A stretch of 64,000 nucleotides of DNA, from positions 1 through 64,000 of the forward strand of contig JAMYHX010000002.1 of NCBI GenBank assembly GCA_025529335.1. The letters are read 5' to 3'. The notes under the pieces are model-generated. The model did not search any database. It was not told where the DNA came from and was given only the letters and a program-made list of their open reading frames with translations. Both the position numbers and the translations under genes were made by a program. Positions 1 to 11,422 of this stretch are shown in pieces (position 1 is the stretch's first letter; each line of letters starts with the position of its first letter). The stretch is from Rhizopus sp. PT2906. Taxonomy: Eukaryota; Mucoromycota; Mucoromycetes; Mucorales; Rhizopodaceae.

Positions 1-410
1 TAAGATATACTTTTCGAGCATAAACCTCGTACTCACCACCATATGCAGCCTTGATTATAGCATCTTTTGTCGGCTTGTTATTTGGGCATTGCATGGATCT
101 TGAGCTTTTGTGTCCAGAGGTGCCACAAGAAGAACAAATGACAGAGCTTGACGACGAAGACGATGCACCAGTATTCAATCTTCCCTTTTTCTTTGCTTGC
201 TTGGTGGCAAAATCGTCTTTTCCAGAAAATTTTCTCTTCTTGACTATGTATATTACCTTCAGTAAGTCTCTAAATACATGGTAATTCTACCTACTTTTAA
301 TATATTGCGGACAGAGAGGTGAGTGCTTATTCAAGTGCCCTGGTTGATGACAGTCAGTGCACGTTTTCGTGGCTAGTATTAAATGTTAGTCGACGAGTAA
401 TTCTTATACA
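1..410 (-). CDS. Zinc-knuckle (CCHC) protein, partial, runs off left edge
   Basis: Reading the minus strand, two Cys/His motifs occur in exons that can be joined in frame. The first is near 310-365 (C-T-D-C-x4-H-x6-C, in TCTDCHQPGHLNKHSPLCP). The second is near 75-125 (C-S-S-C-x4-H-x7-C, in ICSSCGTSGHKSSRSMQCP) and follows a basic stretch KKRKFSGKDD and a poly-Ser run. An intron of about 50 bp (GTAGGT...ATAG) separates them, and a further donor (GTGAGT) lies at about 30-36. CCHC knuckles bind single-stranded nucleic acid and are common in retroelement Gag proteins and in RNA-binding proteins. I recall similar multi-copy proteins in Mucorales genomes but cannot name the family. The start codon is not identified and the C-terminus is outside the window. 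Confidence 0.5.
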
Positions 411-1037
411 GTTTGTTAAGGAGGATCATACTTTGCTTTTGCAGCTTTTCGTTAAGTTTATTTTTTAAGGTCGTGCGTGCTAAGGGTAATAACATTGATA
501 AGAAAAGGGAAAAAAGGCAGATTAGATAAATGTGGTCAACTTTTCTTTGAAATAGTACAAAGCCACGGCAAGAGGAAGCGAGACAAAAGGAAAAAAGAAT
601 ACATGCGTTTCCTGAATAGCCCTTATTTCATATAATACAAATGAACAAGCAGCGACTGGAAGAAAGAAAAAGCAAAACTTCAACTTGATGACACTCCTTA
701 TAGCGCTACTCGCACCATGCCTTTTGTGTAAACTATTTTATTTATTCTACTATGCGTTCTTTTCTCACCCATCTAAAGATTTATTGTCCTTCTTCTAAAC
801 TTCCATTTACGTTACGTCCAAAAAAGGTAAGCATGTTGTCTACAATTTATTCCAAATACGTCCAGAAGAAAAATTAACATCGTCTAATTTTAGCGTAAAA
901 CCATGTAGCGAAATATGTCACGTGTATTTCTGAACACAAATTACGTCAAGTTCCATAGGACATGGTTCCAGATTTTTGTTGTATTTTTTCTGTTTTTCTC
1001 TCTTTTTATCTGCCTGTCTTTTTCCTTTATATAAAAG
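411..1037. promoter_or_regulatory. Upstream region of the HOG1-type kinase
   Basis: No supported gene lies here. A TCACGTG E-box occurs at 918-924, about 115 bp before the kinase start. The same heptamer sits at a similar distance before DCP1 (6276-6282) and the bZIP gene (18490-18496). A pyrimidine-rich tract (about 985-1030) runs up to the start codon, which is typical of fungal core promoters. Confidence 0.4.
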
Positions 1038-2653
1038 ATGGCTGAATTCGTAAAGTTGTCAATCTTTGGAACTGTCTTTGAAGTGACAACGAGGTAATAA
1101 TGATTATTAAGGGGGAAGAAGAATAAAAAGACTAAGTTGAACAGATATGTTGATTTACAACCAGTTGGCATGGGTGCTTTTGGTCTTGTTTGGTATAAAT
1201 GATCTCGTGTTAATAAACAAGAGATGCTCATGTATTTCAATATAGCTCTGCCAAAGATCAATTGACTGGAATGAACGTGGCAATCAAGAAGATTATGAAA
1301 CCCTTTTCTGCACCTGTCTTGGCCAAGAGAACATACCGTGAGTTGAAGTTGTTGAAGGCTCTTCGTCATGAAAATGTAATTGATTATTGAATATTGATAT
1401 GATATTAACTATTATATATTTATAGATCATTAGTTTAAGTGATATCTTTATTTCACCTTTGGAAGACATGTAAGAATAGGAGATAGCATTCATGATAGCA
1501 ATAGAAATGTTAAAAATATGGGATTATAGTTATTTCGTTACAGAACTATTAGGAACAGACCTACATCGCTTATTACAATCGCGTCCATTAGAAAAGCAGT
1601 TTATTCAGTACTTTCTTTATCAAATTCTGGTTTGTGTGAATTAAAGGTTGTGATTATCATATAAAACTGATGATATAAATAGAGAGGTTTGAAATATGTC
1701 CACTCTGCTGGAGTAATTCATAGAGACTTGGTAAATAGAATAGAATAGTTTAAAACACGTATTCATACTCTGTGATAGAAACCAAGCAATATTTTGATCA
1801 ACGAAAACTGTGATCTCAAGATTTGTGATTTCGGTTTGGCGCGTATTCAAGACCCACAAATGACGGGTTATGTCTCTACCAGATATTATCGTGCACCTGA
1901 AATCATGTTGACTTGGCAAAAGTACGACGTTGCTGTCGATATTTGGAGTGCTGGCTGTATCTTTGCTGAAATGCTGGAAGGAAAGCCACTGTTCCCCGGA
2001 AAGGATCGTAAGTATTCGAAAGAGTAAAAAGAGACGTGTATTTATCATCTATATTAGACGTTCACCAGTTCACAATCATTACCGAACTTTTGGGTACACC
2101 ACCTGATGATGTGATTGCAACCATTTGCAGTGAAAATGTAAATTGCTTGCTTGTTTTTAATATTATGCGCGCATACTGATCATGTATCCATTAGACACTT
2201 CGATTCGTAAAGAATTTACCAAAGCGTGATCCAGTTCCTTTCTCGCAGAGATTTGTTGGTCAAGATCCTCAAGCTATTGACTTGTTGGAAAAGATGCTCA
2301 CTTTTGATCCTGCCAAGCGTATTACAGCAGAAGAGGCATTATCCCATCCTTACCTCGCTCCTTATCATGATCCTACAGATGAACCTGTGTCTCCCGAAAA
2401 GTTTGATTGGTCATTTAATGAAGCTGATTTACCTATTGATACATGGAAAGGTAAGTATCTGTATGATATGTGGTTTATATGCTAATAATCCTTATTTAAT
2501 ATAGTTATGATGTACTCTGAAATCTTGGACTTCCATAATGTGGATAACATAGATGGAACCCAATTCTTGGGAACGCCTTTGACGGGTCCAACTATGGAAA
2601 ACCCTGATGGTAACATTGATACCTCTACATTTCAACAACCTTCTCAGCAATAG
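1038..2653 (+). CDS. HOG1: Stress-activated MAP kinase, HOG1/Sty1/p38 type
   Basis: Serine/threonine kinase at the end of the high-osmolarity/oxidative-stress cascade; its family phosphorylates nuclear targets such as ATF1-type bZIP factors. The spliced product is about 380 residues from nine or so exons and starts MAEFVKLSIFG. Visible features: Gly-rich loop VGMGAFGLV, catalytic Lys in VAIKKI, HRDLKPSN catalytic loop, DFGLA, and the activation loop MTGYVSTRYYRAPE. TGY falls near residues 171-173 as in fission yeast Sty1, and separates this family from TEY (ERK-like) kinases. A common docking region follows (SPEKFDWSFNEADLPIDTW), then a short Gln/Ser-rich tail. Introns are about 50-60 bp with GT-AG ends, for example 1094 to about 1155. 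The gene converges on the ammonium transporter with 121 bp between stop codons. Confidence 0.95.
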
Positions 2654-2774
2654 TATGCACTTAAAAATAATTAGCGAAAGAAAGAGAGAGAAATAGTAAT
2701 AACCCTATTCATATGCTTGTGTACATTATATATACAATAAATACTTTTTAAACTGTAATCAATTTATTATTATC

Positions 2775-4102
2775 TTATTCTTCACAATTCACCTTTTGCT
2801 GACTGCCTACTTCAGATTTATTATATGCAGCCTCACCAATTTCTGCCATGTCCAATCCTTGGATTTCTGCTTCACTGTCAACACGAAGTGATAGGCCGGG
2901 AACGAGATTCATCAGAAACAAGACAGCGTATGTAATTGTAAAGCTCCAACTGGACACCGCAACTACATCAATAAGCTGGAACGGAACCTGTATCCAGTTT
3001 TGATTAATCCATCCACCAGCAATAACGGTGCTACCATCAAGAGCAGCCACATAAGATTCAGCAAAGACGCCAGTCAGAATGCTACCGACCACGCCACCTA
3101 CGCCATGCACCGCAAATACATCTAGAGCATCATCATACTTGAGCCAATTCTTCAAGCGAACTGCTGCATAACAACTAACAGCACCAAGACAACCGATGAG
3201 AAGTGCTGAACCAGGACTAACAAAACCAGCGCCAGGAGTGATAGCCACCAAGCCAGCTACAGCCCCGGAACAAAAGCCGAGAGCAGAAAATTTGTGATGA
3301 ACACGATAGTCTAAACACATCCAAGTGATCGCGCCCATGGAAGCTGCAAGATTGGTAACCAGGCATGCCATGACGGATCGTAAGTTACCAGCAAGAGCTG
3401 AGCCGCCGTTGAATCCAAACCAACCAAACCAGATAAAGGTTGTGCCCAAAATGACATTGGACATATTATGGGGCTTGAATTCGTCCGTTTGACGACGTCC
3501 CAAGATCAATGCATAAGCTAAGCTCGAAAATCCAGACGTGATATGAATCGGGCTACCTCCAGCAAAGTCTAAAACACCTAATTTCGCGATCCATCCCTGT
3601 GGATTCCAAGTCCAGCAGGCGACTGTGTCGTATACGATGGTGGTCCAGATAAAGATGAAAAAGACCATAGGCAGCAGTCGTCCACGTTCAGCGCCAGAGC
3701 CAAAGACGAGAGCTGGCGTCAATGCTGCAAACATACCCTGATAAACACAAAATAAAAGCTCTGGGATCTTGTCACTTCCAATCGAAGGACTGTCAAGAAC
3801 GTTGCGTAGAAATGCATGATCAAGATTTCCAATAAATGGACTGGCGTTATTACTGAATGTTAAGCTGTATCCCCAAATGAACCACTGGTATTTTCAATAC
3901 ATCATATTGCCACGTACACACACTGTCTAAAATTTACCTGAACTGTGACCACAACAAGAGATATCAAACAACACATGATAAGCGAGAGCGCATTCTTTTC
4001 TCTGGCCATTCCAGAGTAAAAGTAGCCAATACCTGGTATCATCAACCAGACAAGGGCGATAGATACTAGTATAAACGCGATATCACCTGGCTCGTAAGCC
4101 AT
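2775..4102 (-). CDS. Ammonium transporter (Amt/Mep/Rh family)
   Basis: Plasma-membrane ammonium permease with about eleven predicted transmembrane segments. Two exons: 4102-3939 (MAYEPGDIAFILVSIALVW...) and 3884-2775, joined over a 54-bp intron. Diagnostic stretches: GIGYFYSGMAREKNALS in the first pore helix region, TVACWTWNPQGW, the signature DFAGGSPIHITSGFSSL, and FGFNGGSAL. A pore histidine is present in GGSPIH and a second in FAVHGVGGVVGS. The C-terminal tail is short and hydrophilic, ending KVNCEE. At roughly 430 residues it is slightly shorter than yeast Mep2 because its tail is short. Whether it acts as a nitrogen sensor (Mep2-like) cannot be told from sequence alone. Confidence 0.93.
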
Positions 4103-4439
4103 ATATAAAGATAGTAGGTTGAATAAAAAGAAAATAAAGAGAAAGAAATAGGAGGAATTTCATAAAGACTATGGTCCTTTTCTTATCTCCTGCAGAAGAT
4201 ATGCGCAATGAAGTTTATGCGCTTATATTTTCTCTTCCTCCCCCCCCCCTCATTTTTCTATTAAATCATTTTATTGTCTTATCTAAACTACAACACACAT
4301 CAACGTCAATCTCAACCTTGGTCTCACTTCAATAAATAAATAAAGAAAAGAGAAACAGGCAGAAAGGATTGACTACAAAAAAAAAAAAAAAAAAAAAGAG
4401 GGAGGAACTATTTCAAATGGACCTGAAATAGCTTTATAT
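4103..4439. other. Intergenic, upstream of the ammonium transporter
   Basis: No gene seen. It contains a C9 run near 4241 and a 21-bp poly-A tract at 4377-4397. The poly-A tract directly precedes the degenerate block at 4440-5330. Confidence 0.5.
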
Positions 4440-5330
4440 ATTTCTACTAGTGTTTGCACTATACAAAAATTTAGTAAAAATCAATTTTTTTGGATCAAGT
4501 TTAGAGTGATATTTCCCACGAACAGTTCAAGCTACTCTGCAGTTTATACCAGAGATTGGCCGCATTACCCTTGGACCTCGCGACAATTTATCAACCTTGG
4601 AATCTCGGGCGTCAGCGCCTGATGGATTTGACAGCGCTTCCTTTTGGATGCTCTCATGTACTCATTGGACAATCCCAAATCCCACGCGGAAATCCAATGC
4701 AGTATCTATTCCGATAGTCAAGGTCCCTCTTGGTTAGCTCCGTTTCTTATGGCACAAAGATTATGATCTGCTTACACAACCACGGCATCCGCCTTTGGCT
4801 CTGCCTGGTTCGCTGCTTCTTCGCCCTCAGTACTGACAAACGTTTTGGTTCCTGACTATATCTCCTAAGGCCATCATACTATGGTTTCGCCTGTTGTATA
4901 GCTACATCCCTACAGCTGCTTTACAGCATGCCTGAAACCGCAGTTTGATCACCTCTTCACTATGTAGACTCTGCTAACAAGACACAGAGACAATTTTCCA
5001 CCTCTTTGTAAGCTGCCCTTTCAAGCTTAACTTCTGATTCTCCTTTTTCGAGAGATACTCTCTGCCGGACAAGCTCCTTACCGCAGATGAAGTATAGTCC
5101 GTGCTCATTTCTTTTGTTACGGTGGACGAACAAACAACAGTCGATACGGACGTTCTCTGTCTCTTTGGCGTGGGTATCTCCAGAGTCTGGAAATACCACT
5201 GGCGGTGCGTATTTGATGACACTCCGTGGTATGCCACTGCAGTTGTCAACAGTTTCGATTTGGAACATAGCGGAATCCTGTCGACGTTGCCTTTTGAACG
5301 GAAGTTATCTTCCATTATAGACACATAATA
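4440..5330. repeat. Degenerate, GC-richer sequence block, probable transposon relic
   Basis: From about 4520 to 5300 the base composition is visibly richer in C and G than the flanks, and long reading frames are broken by many stops in every frame. Minus-strand open stretches at 4960-5324 overlap in two frames and resemble no protein I recognise. Frames on the plus strand read like decayed coding sequence. The composition, the adjacent 21-A tract and the absence of an intact gene suggest an old mobile element or processed insertion. Class and strand are not established. Confidence 0.35.
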
Positions 5331-5473
5331 TATTTTAAAAAAATGTGCAAAAAAAAAAATGTATTTCTATTTTATTTTAGGTACAGAGTGACTCGCCTCA
5401 GACACGAACATAAAGAATAAGGACCCTTTTAAAAATTTTTGTCTACAGCATACACCATCTTTAATCAATCATT

Positions 5474-6097
5474 ATGGAAAAAAAAGAACCCAAGAAACCA
5501 TCAAGTAGACTGTTGGGAATGAAGGTAGAAAGGTCACATAAGAACAACAACATTGAGCTGACGATGTCTTAGTTTATGCAAAGATCTCTTGAAAAGGAAG
5601 TACAAGAGCAACTAGAAAGAGAACGCAAAAGAGTGATTTCAGAAGCTGAATGGGTGTTGGACACAAAGGATATAGAAATACAGAAACCGTAAAGTAATAG
5701 CAACTCTAGCATGTTTATGTTTTTCACACATTGATAGTAAAATCCAAATAGAATATCAGCCTAGTTATCTTGCCTTTACAGCAGACGCAACCGTAGGAAG
5801 AAAGTCATTCAAAAGTTTCAATAAGCAAATCGAGGTAGACCGCTACCAAATAACAATAATAACGATAAAACTCACCCTTTTTTATTAATGTAGAAAAATG
5901 ATGAAGAGAGAAAAGCAGCAGAAAGAGAGAATCGTGAACGCGAACAAGAAGAAGCACAGGAAGCGTCTGAAAAGGCATTTATAAGTGATATGGCATCTAT
6001 TCGATCAGTAAAGAAGAAATCCAAAAAGAGAAAAGCAAAGGACACAGATGATCAACCAAGGAAACAATCCAAGATGGGATTCATCAAACCAGAATAA
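5474..6097 (+). CDS. MPP6: M-phase phosphoprotein 6 homologue, nuclear exosome cofactor
   Basis: Small basic RNA-binding cofactor that in yeast and humans tethers the Mtr4 helicase to the nuclear exosome for rRNA and non-coding RNA processing. Four exons: 5474-5524, 5573-5688, then from about 5740 and about 5893. They join to about 150 residues. The N-terminal conserved block reads SRLLGMKFMQRS then ISEAEWVLD. The second conserved block is GRKSFKSFNKQIE, equivalent to GRxSFxGFNxxxE in the family. The rest is a charged Glu/Arg helix and a Lys-rich tail (KKKSKKRKAKD) that probably serves as nuclear localisation signal. DCP1 follows on the same strand after 267 bp, so two RNA-decay factors are neighbours. 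Length and motif order fit the family well. Confidence 0.85.
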
Positions 6098-6364
6098 TAA
6101 AGAGAGTTTTAAAAAAGAAGAACTTTGATTTATTCATGCCACCATATACATAAAAGCTACAATAAAGAAGATCATGCTGTTACCATAGGGATGGTAACAA
6201 GGGTTACGTGGAAATATCTGCATAATTTTTTTTTTTTTTTTTCACAACTTCAAATGCGTCAGAGGCATAAGAGAGTCACGTGTAATGTATTTTGAAAGGG
6301 ACACCTTTTGCAGAAATAATAAAAGAGGGTTACTTTTTTTATCTTTTTGTAATTAAAACGAACG

Positions 6365-7603
6365 ATGGACCTTGTTGCACGCAAGAAGTTAAACTTGGAA
6401 GTTTTAAAACGACACGACCCAAACATCACTGATATTCTGGACCAATCAGCACATGCAGTAGTTTATAAATTTGACATTGAGAAAAAAAGTTGGGTACGGG
6501 CATAATACACACACATAATGGCAACTTGTGTTATTGAGTTTCTAATCATGTAAAAGGAAAAACTGGGTTATGAAGGTGTCATGTTTCTAACAAAAGGGTA
6601 AGTTGGTTATATGGGAAGCAGCCCTGTTATTGACAACTGTTTAGGAAATGTCATCCTTATTTCAGTCTATACATCTTGAACAGATTATCTATCGAAAACT
6701 ATTGCTTAAACTTGACAGACTTTGAAGACATAAACTTGACAGACGAGTTTATCATCTATCAGACAACAGAAGGTTAGTTCTACTATTGATATTGTCGCTA
6801 TTGTTGTTTATATCATAGTTCTTTAGGAGAAGCGTGTGCTATATGGTTATTCGAGAAAAAAGATAGAGAACGTATTTTGGCAAAAGTTCAAAAGTAATGT
6901 AGTAATGAGCAGCCAGGGCTTGTGAAAATCTCATGGTTTTATATAGGCTACACGAAGGTATCAAGAACTTACCTGCAACGCCAAAGAAGCAACAGCAACA
7001 ACCAGAACCAAAAGTAGATATACTCGAAATGCTAAAGAGAGGCTCAACCAAAAGCACACCTATTCCTGAAAAGCAACAACAACAGCCTATACAGCAGAAT
7101 TCTCCAAAGCAAACGACCGACTTACTAGGTCTCTTGAAGAAGGCAAGCATACAAACACATCCAGAAAATGAACTGAGACGGGTACCGGAACCATCCGAAC
7201 AGCAACAACAGAAACCCCCTGTTAACCTCATAGTACCAACCATGACACCACAACCTCCAACAGCACCTCCAGTTCCAAACGCTAGAAATTTATCTTTATT
7301 ACAGGTGCTTCAGAATGGTATTACGCCGCCTGTGCCTCCTCCTATACCTCCACAGCAACCATTGTTACCACAACACCAACTCATGAGCTTAATGCAGCCT
7401 GAAATTGCCAGAAGGTTCAATGGACGGCCGTTATCAAAACCCGAATTCATTCAACAAGTGCTTCATATGATACAGGTAAAAACGCGTGAAATAGATTCTG
7501 TTATATTGTTTTCTTGACACATCTTTTTATTTAGCGAGATCCCTTACTCCTTGATTCTCTTTATGAATCTTATAAGGCTCAAATGGTTCCTCCTCCTTTC
7601 TAA
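6365..7603 (+). CDS. DCP1: mRNA-decapping enzyme subunit 1
   Basis: Activator of the DCP2 decapping enzyme in P-bodies. It begins MDLVARKKLNLEVLKRHDP and carries an N-terminal EVH1-like domain (about residues 1-130). Conserved pieces are VVYKFDIEKKSWEKLGYEG, FLTKG and EGEACAIWLFEKKDRERI. A long Gln/Pro-rich linker with QQQQ and PPxPPP runs follows, as in animal and fungal Dcp1. The C-terminal block (RPLSKPEFIQQVLHMIQ, then DPLLLDSLYESY) matches the helical trimerisation domain of metazoan DCP1, which budding yeast lacks. At least five introns are visible. A TCACGTG E-box lies 83-89 bp upstream of the start. Confidence 0.9.
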
Positions 7604-8044
7604 TAAAAAGATAAACTTTATCACGCGTATTTTCTTCTCATCCTTTACGGTATCATCAATGATTCCAGTCAAACCGAGATCATATATTGACGATCTACAA
7701 TTATGAGTATTGCCGTTACAGTGAGAACGGTAAATATTAAAAGTGATTGTCCCAAAGTGAAATACATTTGTCTATGGTGCTGTGTATTAGAGATTCTTTA
7801 TGTTTAGAATGATATATACATCTTTTTTTGGGGCGAGTCAAAAGATCTAAATGAAATATCTACACCAAGAGGAGGGTGTCTCACATCTTTTGTCTTCATT
7901 TCGGCATAACTTCCTTCCCCTTCTTTGTTTGTGTGCAGTCGGCGGCATTTAAACAGTTTTTTTTCTTTACCAAAAAAAAAAAGAAAACTGACACTTTTTT
8001 TTTTCTCTTTTCTTTTCTTCTCTATTTCTTTAATTACACACATA
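7604..8044. other. Intergenic DCP1-RPB3
   Basis: No gene supported. It ends in a long pyrimidine tract (about 7953-8031) broken by an A/G tract near 7970-7986, lying directly upstream of RPB3. This is the usual promoter architecture of highly expressed fungal genes. Confidence 0.45.
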
Positions 8045-9325
8045 ATGGATATTGGAAGCTCTTATGGTCTCAGTGGGCCAAGTATTACCATAAGGGAGCT
8101 TACCAAGGATCGTATCAACTTTATTTTAAGCGACACTGATTTGAGGTAAACCGCAGAACGAATAATTCCTGAAAGCTTACTAATAATCTTTTGGGCAGTG
8201 TTGCAAATGCACTTCGTCGAGTTATGATTGCAGAAGTACCCACAGTTGGTAATTGAAAAAGATCTCACTCCTTTTAGTTATATCAACTGATTCATGTAAA
8301 ATAGCTATTGACATGGTAGAAATTGAAACGAATACAACTGTACTGGCTGATGAATTCATCGCTCATCGACTTGGAATGGTTCCTATTGACAGTAGAGATG
8401 TGGATAAATTACGATATACTAGAGTAAGTTTTTCTTTTAATCTAAATATTGTCTTGCTAACTCGTGTTAGGATTGTACTTGTTCTCAATACTGCCCAGAG
8501 TGTTCTGTAGAATTAACATTGCATGTCAAATGCACTGATGATAGAACCAAGGATGTAACAACACGAGATCTTATATCAACAAACCCTTCATTCACACCAG
8601 TACTCCAAGGTAAGTAACAATAGAGGCAAAAGCGAAAAAGTAAGACTGATGTAGATTAGACAAGGACGATTCTGGTGTACTCTTAGTTAAACTACGTAAA
8701 GGCCACGAATTGAAGTTGAAGTGTATTGCAAAAAAAGTAAAGTTCATATACAACAAAACAGAGACATATAGACTGACAATGAAGGGGGAAATATAGGGTG
8801 TGGCGAAAGAACATGCTAAGTGGAGTCCAGTGAGTGGTGTTGCTTTTGAATATGATCCTTATAATAAATTGAGACATACAACATATTGGTTTGAAGAAAC
8901 AGAAGAAGAATGGTAAGTCACTTGGATGCTTTGAAAGAGAGAAAGACAATTCAATATGTGTGTATATAGGCCGTTAAGTAAAAATGCACAATATGAAGCA
9001 CCCCCTGATAAAGATGCGCGTAAGTCTTGATGATATGAAAGGTAGCATTTGATAATAACTATATGAATCAGCTTTCGATTACAATGCAAAACCTGATAAA
9101 TTTTACTTTGAAGCAGAGGTACGTTTGTGTGTTTATATTGGCTTGTATGATAGAACTCATTTATATACGCGTAACTATTAGACCGTCGGTTCCTTAGCAC
9201 CAGAAGAAGTGGTAACGATGGCAATGAAAACACTAGTCGATAAATTGGCTTATGTACAGATGCAAATACAAGAAGAAGTAGAAATGAAGGAACAAGAAAA
9301 TCCAAATGCTTGGAATAATTATTAA
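8045..9325 (+). CDS. RPB3: RNA polymerase II subunit RPB3
   Basis: Alpha-like subunit that dimerises with RPB11 to nucleate RNA polymerase II assembly. The product is about 270 residues and starts MDIGSSYGLSGPSITIREL. The alpha-motif is evident: SDTDLSVANALRRVMIAEVPT, then AIDMVEIETNTTVLADEFIAHRLG. The zinc-binding loop CTCSQYCPEC follows (C-x-C-x3-C-x2-C). Further landmarks are KGVAKEHAKWSPVSG and a C-terminal dimerisation helix (APEEVVTMAMKTLVDKL). Eight or so short introns interrupt the gene. Its stop lies 39 bp from the stop of ERG26 on the other strand, so the 3' UTRs must overlap. Confidence 0.95.
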
Positions 9326-9364
9326 AAAGTTTTATGTATAATTGTATAAAAGTGTTTCTTTTTT

Positions 9365-10521
9365 TTATGTTTGATGTTCCTTAAACCACTAAGAAAGAAA
9401 GAAAGATAGATGAGAATACCATCGACGTATATTTCTGTTATTACTTACAGCTACACTCAATTTGATGCCTTCATCTAAGCCAATCTGGGGTTCATAACCG
9501 AGAATAGTTCTTGCTTTATTGATATTAAAGTATCGAGAAGACATGGCTTGCTTAATTCTGGCGCGAGATAAGCCTTCTTTGACTTGACTTTTATCCCAGA
9601 ACATAAGTTTGATGTTGTATATCGTCTCACTAATTACTGCAATGACTGAGCTAGCACCCTTGGATAAGATGATCTTTTTGTTATTGGGTATATAACATCC
9701 ATAGACAGCCCAGACACGGGAAGCAAAGTCCCAGAAGGGTATAGGTGTACCATTTGTCAAGTTGAATGCTTGGCCTGCTGCTCCTGAGTCGGGAATAGCG
9801 AGTTTCTCTGCAGCCAGGACGTGAGCATAGGCAACATTACCAACATAGGTAAAATCCATCAAAGACTGGTTATTGCCGATCTGGAAACGATGCTGCTTAC
9901 GCTGACAGACTTCGATCATACCTGGAATCATTTGTCGATCGCCAGGTCCAAAGATAGCAGACGGGCGGATAGTGCAAGTCAGCAATCCTTTTTCACCATT
10001 GGCCTTCAGGACGACCTTTTCACACTCCATCTGATGCGGTTCTGGTCAATGACTGTATACTTTTTTGTACATATGCGACTTACTTTAGATTCTGTATAGA
10101 CATCGATAGGCGTAGCTGGATAAGGCGTACTTTCATCCACGTTCATCATGGGTTCACCAGTAGAGATCACACTTCCTGAACTTGTGACAACAAGTACCTT
10201 GATTCCTCTTTCTTGACATGCGTTGATGACATTGCGTGTTCCGTCAACGTTGATGGAAAAGTAAAGATCACGAGGAGGATTGCTAGAGGCTACATGTTGT
10301 GGAGAGGCGGTATGGATGACAGCTGTGATCCCTTCAAGTGCGTTGTAGACATCTTCAAACTTGCGAAGGTCGCCTACAAAGTACTTTACGTCTGGTTTGG
10401 GGTCTCTGGGCTCAGAAATATCAAAAACAGAAATGGTTGAACCATCATTACGAAGGCGAATCTGTTCCTGAACATGCTGGCCAAGGAAGCCGTTGCCACC
10501 AATAACTAAATATGAAGGCAT
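9365..10521 (-). CDS. ERG26: Sterol-4-alpha-carboxylate 3-dehydrogenase, decarboxylating
   Basis: NAD(P)-dependent enzyme of the C-4 demethylation complex in ergosterol synthesis (endoplasmic reticulum). It belongs to the 3-beta-HSD branch of extended short-chain dehydrogenases. It starts MPSYLVIGGNGFLGQHV, whose Rossmann GxxGxxG is IGGNGFLG. Further landmarks are VFDISEP, AVIHTASPQH, SSGSVI, the IRPSAIFGPGD block and LMDFTYVGNVAYAH. An intron at about 10035-10087 lies next to the catalytic region and separates YTESK, the expected YxxxK, from MECEKVV. The last coding exon is tiny: a 5' splice site follows GIKLSVA (GTAAGT) and the TTTCTTTCTTTCTTAG acceptor leads into WFKEHQT and the stop at 9365. 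Reading through that intron would give a wrong C-terminus. Confidence 0.88.
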
Positions 10522-10872
10522 ACAAAAAGATGTAAAAAAAAAAAAAGACAAAAAAAAAGAAGGGGCGCTCTTTTATTTTGTACTATTGTTGTACTTGATG
10601 TTCTGCAGGAAGCCCCGCTTTAGGACAAAAGTATATGGAATGTCCTTTATATTGAGATGTTGTAACAACTCAATTCAAAATGCTCCTCTTTTTTCCCCTT
10701 TGATTCGAAATTAATACGCCATCGATACAACAATACACACACATATATATGTATATTGGTATTTTTTTTTTTGTTTCTTTTCTTTTTGTTTTTCTATAAT
10801 AAAATAAGGATTTTATTATCAATTAATTTTCCTTTTTTCTTTCTCTCTTTCTTTCTTTCTTTCTTTCTTTCT
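10522..10872. repeat. Intergenic with pyrimidine and TTTC microsatellite tracts
   Basis: Promoter side of ERG26 meets the 3' end of the U2B''-like gene. It holds an A-rich tract at 10532-10558, poly-T near 10761-10790, and a (TTTC)n microsatellite at about 10839-10872 that abuts the stop codon of the next gene. No coding sequence is supported. Confidence 0.5.
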
Positions 10873-11422
10873 CTACGCGTGATCATCATCATCATCACTG
10901 TCATCTTCATCATCGTCATGTTTTGTCATTTTTGCATTATTTCCTTCTAGTTGATCTTCAGCTGCACGTTTTGATGAAGTGTCAAATATCCTTAATTTAT
11001 AAGTGCCGTCTAGTTTTGCAACTGCATCTGATTTTGTCTTTGCATACTCGATTTCCTAAACAAATGTATTTAGCATGGTACAACGTGTATATATATATAT
11101 ATACAACATAGACTCACAAGAGGATATCCCAAAAAGTTGAATCCTGTTAAACCTCGCTTGGCAGTAGTAGCAGAAGCAATATTACTATATACAACGAACG
11201 CCTGTTCACGCATTTTCTCGGATTTCTTTGTGACAATTTCCAAGATTGAGCCATAAGTTGAAAATAGTCCATATAAACAAGCTCGAATTTCTATAATTGT
11301 AATCTGTAAGTCTCTCTTTTTGTTATACTATATTATGCATACAGCATATATTCACCTTCAACATTGGCGCGTCCTTTGATATTTCTTATATATAAAGTTT
11401 GGCTGGGATCTATGGAACTCAT
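10873..11422 (-). CDS. Single-RRM spliceosomal protein, U2B''/U1A (SNRPB2) family
   Basis: U2B'' binds stem-loop IV of U2 snRNA with U2A'; U1A binds U1 snRNA stem-loop II. Three exons join to about 135 residues, starting MSSIDPSQTLYIRNIKG (RNP2 is LYIRNI). RNP1 follows in KMREQAFVVY, the family's MRGQAFVxF, and then GLTGFNFLGYPLEIEYAKTKSDAVAKLDGTY is split by an intron with a (TA)n run. The tail is acidic (DDDEDDSDDDDDHA). There is only one RRM, whereas animal U1A and U2B'' have two. Yeast Msl1 (U2B'') is also a single-RRM protein, so U2B'' is the likelier identity. The stop at 10873 sits against a TTTC microsatellite. Confidence 0.8.

Noticed and set aside
941..1493. Minus-strand open frames opposite the kinase gene
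   Set aside because: They lie over HOG1 exons and introns and show no coding character.
10839..10872. (TTTC)n repeats as a possible CRISPR-like array
   Set aside because: Simple microsatellite; no repeat-spacer structure anywhere in the window.
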